Assembly: GCA_949316235.1 (NCBI GenBank)
Contig: OX438743.1
Span: 19,589,771 to 19,653,770 of the forward strand
Reading direction: 5' to 3'
Length of the DNA stretch: 64,000 nt
Source of the DNA: Oegoconia quadripuncta
Taxonomy: Eukaryota; Arthropoda; Insecta; Lepidoptera; Autostichidae
A program made the position numbers and the translations under genes. Positions 10,857 through 21,420 of the stretch are shown here, in pieces. Every line of letters begins with the position of its first letter. The stretch's first letter is position 1. The notes beneath the pieces were generated by a model, which saw only the letters and a program-made list of their open reading frames with translations, did not search any database and had not been told where the DNA came from.

Positions 10857-11563
10857 GTAAGAGACTAAAGATTCCAGGGAAAACATTCGTACATATTTAG
10901 GATGAGCAATTAGGCACTTACGAAAATGCTAGTCGATTGAGCTAGGAAAATCGCCTGTTAAAAGTGACAGAACTAATAAAGATTCATCATTAAAATTTCC
11001 ATTAGTCCAAAATTGAGGTATAAATTGCATTGTTTTTACTGCATTCTGGGTATGTGCTATGCGATTGTAGAAATATAATGAGCCCCACAGCAATGATACT
11101 GCTGGCTGGGAGGTATACCTTGATAAAACTCTAATGGTTTCATTACTTGCTGATATAACTTCAGATAGTAGTATCTGTTTAACCACACATATTTCGCGTA
11201 GACTGTTAAAATAAAGTAACACTTCTTCCACTAAGTTAAGTCAGACGGAAGTCAGATAAGAAAATAATCTACTTCTTCGTGTCTATGAGCCACATCATCC
11301 ACTTGAACGAGTTGTTAATTAAGCCAGGATTTTATTTACCAGATGTCTATTTACATCTTAACAGAGGCTTGCTAGACAGATTTAAAGTAATCAGGAAATG
11401 GTGAAGTTTAGGCTGCATTTATGATAATCACTTATTCTCTTACAAAACTGACTAGTTTATATATGCTATATAAGATTTTCTATGCCATCAAATATCAGTT
11501 TCTAAACGTAACTTACACAAAGTTTATTATGTTAAGTAACATCAACATCATTTGTCGTTTCAG
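10857..11563 (+). other. Intron between coding exons 1 and 2 (707 bp)
   Basis: GTAAGA donor and TTTGTCGTTTCAG acceptor. It contains an incidental minus-strand frame (10929-11231) and no recognised repeat. Confidence 0.65.
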
Positions 11564-11817
11564 GGAAACTGACAATGATGCTACAGCATCAACATCATCG
11601 ACGACCCAAGAAGCCGACAGCAGTAAATCGAGCCTCGCATCTATGCCGAAAATTTTGCCGAAACTCGACCTACCTGGCGGGGCTATGCTATACCATACAG
11701 GAGTACTGGCTGGCGTTGGATTGGATGGATTAGGATCAAATCTTGGACTGGGGAACTTGGCAATGGGATATCCACATAGTTTTATACTGGGATTGGCTAA
11801 TCAAGGACAGGAAGGTG
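11564..11817 (+). CDS. Coding exon 2 of the unidentified host gene
   Basis: The acceptor is TTTGTCGTTTCAG and the donor GGTG/GTAAGT. The 254-bp exon takes phase 2 from exon 1 (AG|G = Arg) and leaves phase 1. It encodes ETDNDATASTSSTTQEADSS, a basic PKILPKLDLPGG segment, then hydrophobic Gly/Leu-rich sequence (GVLAGVGLDGLGSNLGLGNL) and AMGYPHSFILGLANQGQEG. The Gly/Leu stretch is too polar for a membrane helix. Intron retention would add 21 codons to a stop at 11880-11882. Consistent phase on both sides and better GC than the flanks support a real exon. Confidence 0.78.
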
Positions 11818-12180
11818 GTAAGTTGTTTCGCTTGGAAAATTTATATGATTTAATAACGAAATTTTTAAATAGAATCTCTTAACGATTAATTAACCTAAAT
11901 CTAAAATGATTTTTGCTGTCAGAAGAGGCTTCCTCATGCAAAGTTTGAAATTCATGAGCAATGTTGATAGCGTTGAATGTAGGCTCTTTCAGATAACATG
12001 GCCAGGTACCCAAATAAGTAATCCGAATGAGTCTGTTTCCACCGTCGACTGAAAAAAAATAAATAGAGTGAATAGAGAGGGGAGAGTCTGGCGCTCATGT
12101 TTGACAGTTGGCGTTTACGTTTCGTTTCTCGAACAGAATCTCTTTGCTTTTATTGGTATTCAGCTGTGATTTCCTTGCAG

Positions 12181-12341
12181 CATCATCGTCGACCCAGCCG
12201 CAGTTCATCACGATCCCCCTCTCCATGGCGATGGCCGCTGCCGCCGGAGCGCCTTCCACGTCTACCAACGGATGCCCAGTCAGCGCCTCCAGTGATGACA
12301 GCAGCGAACTACAGGACTTGAGTACTGGGGGGAGGAAGTAA
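12181..12341 (+). CDS. Terminal coding exon of the unidentified host gene, with stop
   Basis: The acceptor is GATTTCCTTGCAG. Phase 1 from exon 2 completes GCA (Ala), and the frame then encodes SSSTQPQFITIPLSMAMAAA, AGAPSTSTNGCPVSASSDDS and SELQDLSTGGRK with TAA at 12339-12341. It is low-complexity, Ala/Ser/Thr-rich and ends basic, like the disordered C-terminus of a transcriptional regulator (inference only). The first residues (ASSSTQPQ) echo ASTSSTTQE of exon 2. Joining exon 1 directly to this exon would change frame and end sooner. Confidence 0.78.
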
Positions 12342-12357
12342 TGGGTCTTGGATGGTG

Positions 12358-13354
12358 GTAAGGATGTCTCTTAACCTGCCAATAGCAGTGCTACATCTCT
12401 TTTTACTTTGTCAGCCCAGCTTATCTCGGTTAAGTTAGTTTGAAATGGCATGTCAAGCTATCATTTGACGATCGAGCGCCACGTCAACGCCAATGCCGTT
12501 TGCTGACAGAAATATTCGCCGAAAATACCTTTCGTTGTCGTTATCTTGAAGTGGTTACCATGCTCTAATATGGTCAAATAGTTACTTGTTCTGAATGACT
12601 TATGCTGATATCATTCTAAGGAGTTACATTAACATTATTAATCCTTCTGAAAGGGCACTCCAAAAGTCCTCCACATAAAGGAGCAGGGAGCGGAATAAAC
12701 ATACATTCTTCATAAACCGACTTTACATAGTCGCACTTGACATAGATCTATACGACCCAGTTCCACTATACACAGTGCCATGTATGTAGATGTCCATCAG
12801 CAGGCACATATGTAAAGGACTGATATAGGCGTTCGATGACGGAAGTCACCCTGCACTTGGAAAAGCACCTAAATGAAGTATTAGACAATGATTTTTTATT
12901 TTTGCGATAGACTGGCGTGAAAAGGTCATCTGAGATGGAGTTTCATGGTTCTAGTTCTAATTTAATAACATGTACTTAGCAATCCTGTGCTGATAGATAA
13001 TAATAACTATTGGAAAACATTCTCCTCTCACTGGGAAAAGGTATGGGTCATAATCAACCCCCACGGGCTCAGCGCGGATTGGTAGATTTAGACTAGTGGT
13101 CAGTGACTAGTGACAGCCAGCGTTTTCAAGCCGCAAGGCCACCGACTTGGCTTAACGACTGCCTTCAATTAAAAACAACCGGGACCGACTATTTAACTTG
13201 CCCTCCGAAGCACGGAACTTGAAATGCCACTAGTGGTCACCCATCCAAGGACTGATCGCGCCAGACATTGCTTAACTTGCCTTATCGAAAACAAATAGCG
13301 AATGCACCACAAGTGCTTAATATCTAAGTAAATAACTGTTGTATTTTGTTTCAG
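12358..13354 (+). other. Probable 3' UTR intron carrying a 5S-SINE
   Basis: A GTG/GTAAGG donor 16 nt after the stop and a TATTTTGTTTCAG acceptor at 13354 define a 997-bp intron. A junction this close to the stop would not be expected to trigger nonsense-mediated decay. If the donor is unused, the UTR simply continues from 12342. Confidence 0.55.
13018..13300 (-). mobile_element. 5S rRNA-derived SINE (SINE3 type), long copy
   Basis: On the minus strand the first ~65 bp (13298 to 13233) read AAGTTAAGCAATGTCTGGCG, then GATCAGTCCTTGGATGGGTG and ACC. These correspond to the 5S internal control region (A box GTTAAGCA, C box CTTGGATGGGTGACC). The body follows with GACCGACTATTTAA-like sequence in reverse, and the 3' end contains CCAGTGAGAGGAG. 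5S-headed SINEs are a known class; the specific family is not identified here. Confidence 0.78.
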
Positions 13355-14462
13355 ATGAGTGAAAGCTGAGGAGTAATTTATATCTTGCTATATCTAGTTA
13401 CTGAAAATAACGTGTACCAAAGTATTGTATTTGGACATTGTTCTCATAATTAATAATTTACCAAGAAAATATTGTAAGATTGTGTACCTGTTTTTCATTG
13501 TAACACGACAAATATATTATTTTACTGCAATGTTTCTTCATATCGTAAGTAAACAACAATCAGGCAACGCTCATTTTGTTGAGTATTACCACACAATAGA
13601 AGAGGGTTATACCTAGCGATGGGTCGTACATATGAAGGTAATACTAATTTGCACATTATAAATTAAATTGGTTCTCTTGATAATTAATTAAAAAGACTAC
13701 TTAATTCCTGTTTAAACAGTCACAGCTACGAATAGAGCTGGTTTTAAACAGATATTAAGTATTTTTAATTATTAAAAAATACCTTAACATTTTGGTGTTT
13801 TGGAGCTGTAATGATGTCCGTCATCCAAGTGACAACCAAGTTGACAGCTGTCAGAGTGAATAGACAAATCGATACGCGGTATTGCGCTTAAGAAAGGGAT
13901 GACATTACTAAAGTTTAAACTTCTCGTTCTTTGCCGAATTTGGTAGTAACCCGCGGTATCTATCTTTTTTCAGTGATCGAAGCCCGTGACGACATATATT
14001 TTATTGTTCCAAAGTGTTGCCAACTTTAGAACCATCTAAAATTCACACACGAAATTATGCTCAGTGACTATTGTTAAAAATAATAATTTTTTTTTGAAGT
14101 TTGACATAATCATTATTATGTATAAAATACCAAGGATGATTTAACATTTAAATGTGAAAACTTGTAATTTATTGTATTCTAAGTAGATAAGTTTATATTC
14201 TTCTTTACGAAAATAACATAAAACGTATTTTTGTACCAAAATGATAAGTAAGTCTTAATGTAGGGCTTTATAAATGTTACTCTCATATATTCTCTTAAAA
14301 AAATATTATCGACTTGATCTTTGAGTGCATTTTATGTTATTTTTAGTAGATCCCTAGCCTCTCCGTCACGCGACGCGAATCGGCCATGTGGAAAACACTG
14401 TGTATCTGCAGATTCCTCATACATTTGCGAACCACTGCTTTAGGCTATTCTCGTCGCCTTAA

Positions 14463-14743
14463 GAGGGTTTATTCTGTCCAGTGGCGCCCTCATTGGATAA
14501 ATTAGATTTCTTTCTAAATAAAGAGTAAATCAATAAAATGAGTTACTATTGCAGAATTCATAATTACAAAAAAAATGCTTGCTTTCATGAATACTTTTAA
14601 ATTTGTACATAATAACCCGCATTATTTTGAATAAGTTTGAAGGGTTTTCGAATGCAGATCACATTCACATTTTTGAGTAATGCTGTATTTAAAAAGAAAT
14701 TGTAATTTATCCAACGAAGGCGGCACTGGACGGTTAAGCCCTC
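14463..14743. mobile_element. TTAA-flanked palindromic MITE (piggyBac-like?)
   Basis: The left end GAGGGTTTATTCTGTCCAGT is inverted at the right (reverse complement GAGGGCTTAACCGTCCAGTG). Both arms continue through GGCGCCCTCATTGGATAAAT-like sequence for ~45 bp. Both ends abut TTAA (14459-14462 and 14744-14747), the piggyBac target. The superfamily is inference because TTAA could belong to the TIR. Single ends of the family are at 27457-27507 and 54335-54380. Confidence 0.75.
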
Positions 14744-15086
14744 TTAACGCTTTAGTCTTATTGTTTTGTTTGCTAAATATTTCTTCAGTTTTCATTTAGA
14801 TTGAGTAGTTAATTAAGTTTTTACACTACCACAGTGGTTACACTGTCTTGCCTATATGCTACATAGAGTGTAAACATCTTAAGGCAGCCACTTTTGTTCG
14901 AGCGGAGCGATAAGCGATTGATTCTCATTGTTGTGTAAATTCAATTACCAAGTCAAATAATCATTCATTAATTTTCATCAATCACTGTTACCTAGTTCAC
15001 AAAGCATAGTTAGATTTGAATATATATACTTTTTCCTAAACATAACATTTGAAACTATACGCTCAATGTAACTTATTTATTGTTTA

Positions 15087-15312
15087 CTAGCTTTCCGACC
15101 GCGGCTTCGCCTGCGTGAAACAAGTTTATCGCGGATTTGTATAATTTGTTTACCCCACGGGAACTACTTACTTTATCGGGATAAAATATATCCTACGTCC
15201 TAATCCAAGGTATAACCCTATATACCAAATTTTATCCAGATCCGTTCATCCGTTACGCCACGATTGTGCAACAAACAAACATCTAAACTTTCCCATTTAT
15301 AATATTAGTTAG
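15087..15312 (+). mobile_element. RTE-like LINE 3' UTR, best copy
   Basis: It runs from CTAGCTTTCCGACCGCGGCT through CCCACGGGAACTACTTAC and ATCCGTTCATCCGTTACGCC to an end at CATTTATAATATTAGT. The ending and the 'Kin-of-primer' style A/C-rich stretch (ACAAACAAACA) are typical of lepidopteran RTE tails. No coding sequence remains. Confidence 0.65.
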
Positions 15313-15956
15313 ACACATAACAATTCCACATTCGAATAACAATGTTTAAGTCTTATTAGATTTATTTTGTAAGAGGCGAAATTTAAGAGCAGCCTTGCAG
15401 AATTAATCCGAGTGTAAATGGATGCTCCAATATTGATCTGTTATAAATTTATTAAAAGTCTTGCAACCACGCAACATTGTTTTAACAATATCATGTTTCC
15501 GCTTCCGCTCGTACTGAAGTCGCAGCTTTACCCCAAGTTATTTTTACTTAAAAGCATTTATAATTTAACTTCGTTTAATTATGTTTAAACTGTACATCGA
15601 ACAATAACGTTGCTGTAACCGTTGTTTTTATTAATTATTATTATTAAATAAATAAATGTTCCTTTCATGTTTCACTTTCTTTTGTAATAAAATTCTAGAA
15701 AAATTATTGTGTTTTTATTTTGTACCTTTTGGAGATACAGAACCGGCTAAGTGCGTGTCGGGCCATGGGCAGTGAAAGGTTACATCGATGCACGAGCATG
15801 TACACTGTGTATTGTGACGACACAATATGCGGATTTAGAAGTTGCCTTACAGTTGTTTCATAAATAATTTTCAATGGAGAGTACATTTTATATGTTTTTC
15901 GACAATTACTCATTTCTTTTTAAAGCCTACTAGTAGTGATAGTTTCCCATCGAGAA

Positions 15957-16230
15957 ACCGCCACCGTGGCTCAATGTAAACAACATTGAGTTCACGATTC
16001 GGAGGTCGCTATTGCTATTGACATTGCTGCTTGGAGGCAGATTTAGATAAGATGATGGTAGCTAGCCAGGCGGACATTTAAAATGCCCTACCACCAACCA
16101 AACCGTACTCGGTTCGATCCCCAGCGGGATACATATTTAGTACTCTAAATATGTATCCCGCTGGGGATCGAACCCGCGACCTCCGAATCGTAAACCCAAT
16201 GTTGTTTACATTGAGTCACGGAGACGGCGA
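15957..16230. mobile_element. SINE-A mosaic with inverted head duplication
   Basis: A + strand head (15957-16010, CCACCGTGGCTCAATGTAAAC) joins directly to minus-strand body (16007-16110). A + strand B-box segment follows (GGTTCGATCCCCAGCGGGAT), then its near-perfect inverse (ATCCCGCTGGGGATCGAACC) and a minus-strand head ending at 16230. The central ~48 bp form a tight palindrome about TAGTACTCTA. Confidence 0.85.
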
Positions 16231-16872
16231 AATAATCAACCAAACCGCGTCTTCCTAAACAGAACCTGGTGGGAATGGAATCAACGACCTTCGTCTTGTG
16301 AATCCTATGTTGTTCACATTTATTTATTTGAAAACTGGGTAATGGGTAATTGGGAATTCACACCTACACCCCTTTTATTGAGCTTTTAAAATAAACAATA
16401 ATATATAGCGAAAGGGAACAGCAGAGAGATAGTTTTCTTTTTACAAATAATCCACTTAAAATTCTTTGGAATTCCAATTATGTTATAATATGAGTACGTT
16501 CGTTCTCGTTGCAAAAATTTTTTCTAACATTATTTTTTAGTACAGTATTCATTTGTTACGTTTTCACTTGAAAACCATGAAAGGAATAACATTTAAAGTA
16601 TTTAAAAACCCGACTGCATATTTCGTATTTTGCCGACGCCATATTGTATGTTTTACTATAAAGTGTTATCTTATGACACTCCAGGTAACAAGAGGAATCT
16701 AACGACACCATACACTTCGAAATCGGTCAGCTGTTTAGGCTACAGGATGCGCCAAAGGCACAGATATACTTACAAACATACACTCACAAATATCACCCTC
16801 CTTTCTTGGGCAGTCGGTTAAAAAAGTAGAAGAACGTGCAAAAAACTCAAGGGCTGAAATGAAATAATAATA

Positions 16873-17104
16873 AAAAATTAAATAAATATTTCGGACACTT
16901 ACACCAATCATCTAGTCCCAAACTAAGCAAAGCTTGTACTGGGGATACTAGATAACGGATAAACATACATAAATATTTATATAAACATCCATGACTCAGG
17001 ATGACTAAATGTTTATATTCATCACAAAAACATTTACCCGTCGCGGGATTCGAACCCGCAACCGTTGCTTTGGCTGACAGGGTCCACTACACCAATCGGT
17101 CGTC
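16873..17104 (-). mobile_element. SINE-B, near full length
   Basis: The minus strand reads GACGACCGATTGGTGTAGTG, B box GGTTCGAATCCCGC and GACTAGATGATTGGTGTAAG, then the AT tail. About 12 bp between the A box and CTGTCAGCCAAAGC differ from the consensus (ATAGTGAC missing). Confidence 0.87.
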
Positions 17105-18362
17105 AAAATACAAAGCAGAGTGAAAAAGTTGAGACTGATCAGCTCTCATGCTATAAGCATAATAAAATCTTTTTATCTTCACGTTGAAATGCCATTGCCA
17201 CTAACAAAAATAAAATAAAACGAACAATCCGTCATTACTATTCTTATTTCAAAAAACGTGCCTATAACAGTTATACAGTAATATAAAAAACAATAGCCTT
17301 TAACGACCTCTTTACCATTTTAAGAAGATCTTCCTCGCCTCCCTTTCACTGTGTAATTATTAGAAGATAAATTAAATGGCATTCATACCATGAGGCCTAG
17401 GAATACTGGCAAGTACATCGATATTTGGTATCAACTAAATGCGATATTTAATAACGTAAGTGAGAACGCTATTGGTTGGCTGTCAACCAATCAGGTTACC
17501 TGATTAATAATGAATGTTCAATAATAACACGAGAAACTGTAGAGTAGGCTCTATAAATATAATTTTTTTTTACTCGACTATCCTAGGAAGGAGCGTAATG
17601 TTATTAAGGTGTATGTCTGTAGATTTTTATGTTATTTCATGTGGCCTAAATGGCTTGACATATTTGGAAATGCATTAAGTATGTCCCTAATATGTATGCT
17701 AAAAAATCCAACATTTATAAAATATTCTGTCGGTTTTTTTGGGTTTTAAATACATAATTGTTATTTTCAAATATACACGAATTCTTTGTCATTACTTTAA
17801 AAAAACACCGGGCAAGTTGGGAAAAGAAAATCAATGCTAAAGTACAATCACTACAAAAGTACAGCATGAAATTTCTCGTAATCTAACTTTTGAAAATATG
17901 ACCTTGCATTTTCAAGTATAAGGTGATCCCGCCTCCACACTCCTCCCACTGTAACTCCTGTAAGCCAGGATCAACAGTGGTACTTGACACAGCGCCTACT
18001 GAAGGTAGACGGTGCCCTACGTGATTCTATTGCTACCTTGGACCCCAGAAATATAAGGTGAATAGGAATTTTCTGAACACATCGTTACTTTCCCCCTAAT
18101 GTAGTGAACAAACGCGGGAAGAAATATGAGTATAATTGGCTACCATCCATTACAAACAATCACGTTTCCAGAATGCTTTAGATTTGACATAAAAACCTTA
18201 TTGCTTATCGTAAAAAGACGCGCATGGCAAGCCACGGATTTCTTATTTGTAGTACTCCGAAAACCTTCCAATGGAAATAATATTAAAGTAAGCTTACTTT
18301 AAGTAAGGTTAAAATAATATTGCTTTGTGGTATATATGTAGTAGTAGTTTCTGAGGCAATCA
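17105..18362. other. No gene; unclassified sequence with one paired repeat
   Basis: AT-rich DNA with no supported coding. 17925-18045 (CCTCCACACTCCTCCCACTG, CGCCTACTGAAGGTAGACGG) is the partner of the repeat at 4640-4754. Around 17620-17670 there is weak similarity to 24100-24150 (ATGTTA..TC...TGG/TAG...TGACA). Confidence 0.4.
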
Positions 18363-18832
18363 TGTAACACTTACAACTTTTATTTAGAATACTTACAACT
18401 TGCATTTAGAACACTTACTTAAGTCTTTTACTTAGAACACACAGTTTTTATTTAGAACACTTACAACTTGCATTTAGAAAACTTACTTAAGTCTTTTACT
18501 TAGAACACTTATAGCTTTTATTTAGAACACTTTCAACTTGGATTTAGAACACTTACTTAAGTCATTTACTTAGAACACTTACAGTTTTTATTTAGAACAC
18601 TTACAACTTGCATTTAGAACACTTACTTAAGTCTTTTACTTAGAACACTTACAGTTTTTATTTAGAACACTTACAACTTGCATTTAGAACACTTACTTAA
18701 GTCTTTTACTTAGAACACTTACACTTTTTATTTAGAACACTTACAACTTGCATTTAGAACACTTACTTAAGTCTTTTATTTGAACACTTACAGTTTTTAC
18801 TTAGAATACTTATAGCTTTTATTTACAATCAA
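18363..18832. repeat. 70-bp minisatellite with three-part higher-order unit
   Basis: About 6.5 units, with the AAGTC(T/A)TTTACTT landmark at 18421, 18489, 18559, 18629, 18699 and 18769, so the period is 70 bp (one 68-bp unit). Each unit is built from sub-repeats of 22, 22 and 26 bp that each carry ACACTTAC...TTTA(G)A: ACACTTACAGTTTTTATTTA, ACACTTACAACTTGCATTTA and ACACTTACTTAAGTCTTTTA. The first and last units are the most diverged. Confidence 0.92.
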
Positions 18833-19193
18833 AGTTTTGTTTACTTCGTAATTACGTATGCCTATTATTTTCTCTCTAACTTATTACTCGTAATATTTCG
18901 GAACAAAAGGCTTGTTTCTTTCCGTGGTCGGAATTATGTTTCAAAATAAATAACCAAGAAAGGCATCTCCACGCCTCTGATTTTATTTCCAGTCCTATAA
19001 CCTGGCCGAATGCCTTGCCATTTGATAAGTACTACCACACATGGCCTGCTTACATACCTAACAACTCTCTATATAGGTGCTGCTTATGTATAAATATGTA
19101 ATAAGTATATTAAAATATGTTGGGTCCGTAAGTAGTAATCGAAGTGACGATTTTTTTGCTTTAGAATCATCCTGAGCTATTGTTACTTATCAC

Positions 19194-19330
19194 AGGACAT
19201 CCACTGCTGAACATAGGCCCCCCATAGATACCCATAGACTTCCCGTTAACTTCACCAGTTCTTCCGCCCACATTGTGAGTGAATTTATAATTGTCAAGGA
19301 AGGTAACCATCGTCAATAGCTCAGCGGAGT
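19194..19330 (-). mobile_element. LINE endonuclease-RT 3' fragment
   Basis: AGGACATCCACTGCTGAACA followed by TAGGCCCCCCA is the reverse complement of the widespread lepidopteran LINE end coding QQWTV..GCP. About 100 bp of related sequence follows. Related ends occur at 55239 and 56763. Confidence 0.6.
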
Positions 19331-19742
19331 CAATTACTGAACTGTAAATTTCTTGCCGCTTCTTTTCTCACAGATACTTTTCCTTTCCGAAGCACTAGTA
19401 GTTTGTAGGGATCCTGACTAACATTCCCGTGGGTGTCGTAAAAGGCGATGGGCAAACGCGTTATTGGTACGAAGTTCAGAATAAATCTGCGATCGCCAAT
19501 CTGCCAAGCGTGGCGAATAGAACAAATCCTTAAATATAATACGAATTGAGCCATGGTAGAGGCTTTTGACTGTGGACTGCGATAGGTTATGTGACTTTAT
19601 CTCACCTGATGAGGAGCACGCGATCTCAGTAGATCTGCTCTTGAAGATCCCAATAGGATTCAAGAAAGACTGACGCCGGAAGGGAGTTCCATGCCTTGTC
19701 TGTTCGCATTATGAATGAAGAATCGAACCGCTTAGTGCGAAT
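19331..19742. mobile_element. Degenerate retroelement-like sequence
   Basis: Phrases such as GACGCCGGAAGGGAGTTCCA, CGTGGGTGTCGTAAAAGGCG and TCACCTGATGAGGAGCAC are common in lepidopteran LINE copies. Frames are short and overlapping, and no domain can be read. The family is unresolved. Confidence 0.4.
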
Positions 19743-19853
19743 GTTAGTGCTTATGTTCTAAATTATATCCCAAATTTCATGCATATCCGTTCATCTGTTC
19801 CGCCGTGATTGAGCAACAAACAAATAAACATTCAAACTTTCGCATTTACAATA
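19743..19853 (+). mobile_element. RTE-like LINE tail abutting a mariner MITE
   Basis: CATATCCGTTCATCTGTTCC, ACAAACAAATAAACATTCAA and CTTTCGCATTTACAATA are the same 3' UTR as 15087-15312. Its TATTAG end is where the next element inserted. Confidence 0.6.
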
Positions 19854-20273
19854 TTAGGTCCTTACCTATGAAATTGGCGTTTTGTATGAAGAATTTAATT
19901 AAGACTGTTTTCTCCATACAAACATTTTTGATTTTTTTTGGGAACGGCAAATCAAAATTTAGCTAAACTTTGTGTGTATTATCGGATAACATTAAGTTAA
20001 GTATAGGCGGCGTTAATTTTTAAAAGCAACAGCTTTATAAAAGTTTCAGCGAATCTAAGAAATGATTATGGGAAGCACATGAAAAGAGCTCTGTTCAAAT
20101 ATTTTTTATTATTTGATTAAGCCCAGAAATTAAAAAGTATTTCATGTGAAACCTTGAAATAATTTCCATTTTCTAAATAAAAAACAAATTTGGATATAGC
20201 ATTGAAAATCGCAGGAATTGGTACATATGATTAACGAAGAAAAAAAACTCCAATTTCATAGGTAATTTGGTAA
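19854..20273. mobile_element. Mariner (cecropia-like) MITE, 420 bp, copy 1
   Basis: The left TIR is TTAGGTCCTTACCTATGAAA, and the right end is its degraded inverse (AATTTCATAGGTAATTTGG). Flanking TA at 19852-19853 and 20274-20275 fits mariner. TIRs of this kind resemble lepidopteran cecropia-type mariners as I recall them. There is no transposase frame. It is colinear, in inverse orientation, with 30866-31285 and exactly the same length. Confidence 0.8.
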
Positions 20274-20304
20274 TATTAGATAGATTAGATAGTGCACTTG
20301 GTTT

Positions 20305-20470
20305 ACATTACAGACGACCGATTGCTGCAGGGGTAGCCACATCCCAAAGGTGGTGCCTTCGAAACCCAAAGGTGGTGGTTCGAATCCTCCTAGAGGTAAA
20401 TGCATGTGGTAATGATGATGATGATTGGTGTACGTGTATGAAATATTTATTTATTACTCACTCACAGTCA
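20305..20470 (+). mobile_element. Divergent tRNA-headed SINE (SINE-B-like, GAT tail)
   Basis: AGACGACCGATTGCTGCAGG resembles the SINE-B head. The B box is GGTTCGAATCCTCC, followed by TAGAGGTAAATGCATGTGG and a (GAT)n run. CCCAAAGGTGGT(G) is duplicated between the boxes. It may be a separate family sharing the head. Confidence 0.55.
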
Positions 20471-20474
20471 TATT

Positions 20475-21056
20475 TGCGTGGCATTTTAACTAGAAAAGTA
20501 CCAGGATAACAGAAGCTACTAAGAGGTTGGATGGCCACTCGCTGACTCAAACTCGCCCTTTCTATATTATTAACACATATTTATATCTCTTATTAAAATT
20601 ATTGTATGGTCCTAGAAAATGTAAGTCATGGAAACATCTGAAACTACTGGCAGAGCAACTTTATCTACCTTGATGTATCATGACGGGTGTGTAAGTCTGG
20701 TACTACTTTATGTATTGATAGGCAAGTATATAAACTGGATAACTTATGTAAAGCTATACAGTAGACTTGTCCCGCAGTTTGTCGTGCAGGTGTATCACAA
20801 ACAACCTCCTTAAACGTCGGCTATCAGTGATCTACTAGAACTGCCCCTCTCTCTCGTGTTTGCAATCCTAATTCTTTGTTTGCATTAATACAAATTATTG
20901 TGGGCCTGTCCGGCGAGCTATTTTTCTGTGATGATAGGAGTATAAAGCGTAATTCGATAGTTTTCCATTGTTCATAATATTCTTTAAGTAGGCCTATTTC
21001 TCATGGTCAGGAGGCCGATGTAGGTACCAGTGGAATGTTAATTTCTCGGGTTGAGC
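20475..21056. other. No gene or recognised repeat
   Basis: The incidental frame at 20628-20813 lacks recognisable features. The sequence is AT-rich and without internal duplication. Confidence 0.35.
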
Positions 21057-21420
21057 ATTAAGTGCGTTTATCCCAGATGGTATTCCATACAAACTTTCAA
21101 GTCCAAATTTTTCGTAATGAATGGACAGATTCTAATGAAACTTTGTACTTATAATCAGGATACATAGATATAAAAAGATGGAAGAAAACATTTTAAAATA
21201 TCGAATTTAAAAGAATATATTTCATTTTTTCTTTTACTATGGAATACTGAAAACCGCTCTAATTTAGTAGTTTTACTCTTTTTCATAAATACTTTTCTCT
21301 ACCTTTGTAGATCTATATATCCTGCTAATACGTATAAAGTTTCATTAGAATCGGTCCAATAATTTCGAAAAAAATTGAATTTGAAAATAACAATGCCGTG
21401 TGGGATAAATGCTCATAATG
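21057..21420. mobile_element. TIR element 'GCATTTATCCCACACGG', ~364 bp
   Basis: The left arm CATTAAGTGCGTTTATCCCA and the right arm (reverse complement ATTATGAGCATTTATCCCAC) are imperfect inverses. Deeper in, GATTCTAATGAAACTTTG pairs with CAAAGTTTCATTAGAATC-like sequence at 21337. The arms appear to extend ~120 bp with decay. There is no coding capacity and no second full copy in the window. Confidence 0.7.

Larger units (their letters stand above)
13355..15700 (+). other. Likely 3' UTR exon region of the host gene (extent uncertain)
   Basis: It begins after a good acceptor and has stops in all frames. It contains several AATAAA words (near 14519, 14533 and 15644-15652) and ends before a TTTGTAATAAAATTC cluster around 15682. 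Which signal is used cannot be decided. Two repeats sit inside (14463-14743 and 15087-15312), so the real transcript may end before them. Confidence 0.45.

Noticed and set aside
18363..18832. CRISPR-like regular spacing
   Set aside because: Units are fully repeated without variable spacers; it is a minisatellite in eukaryotic DNA.
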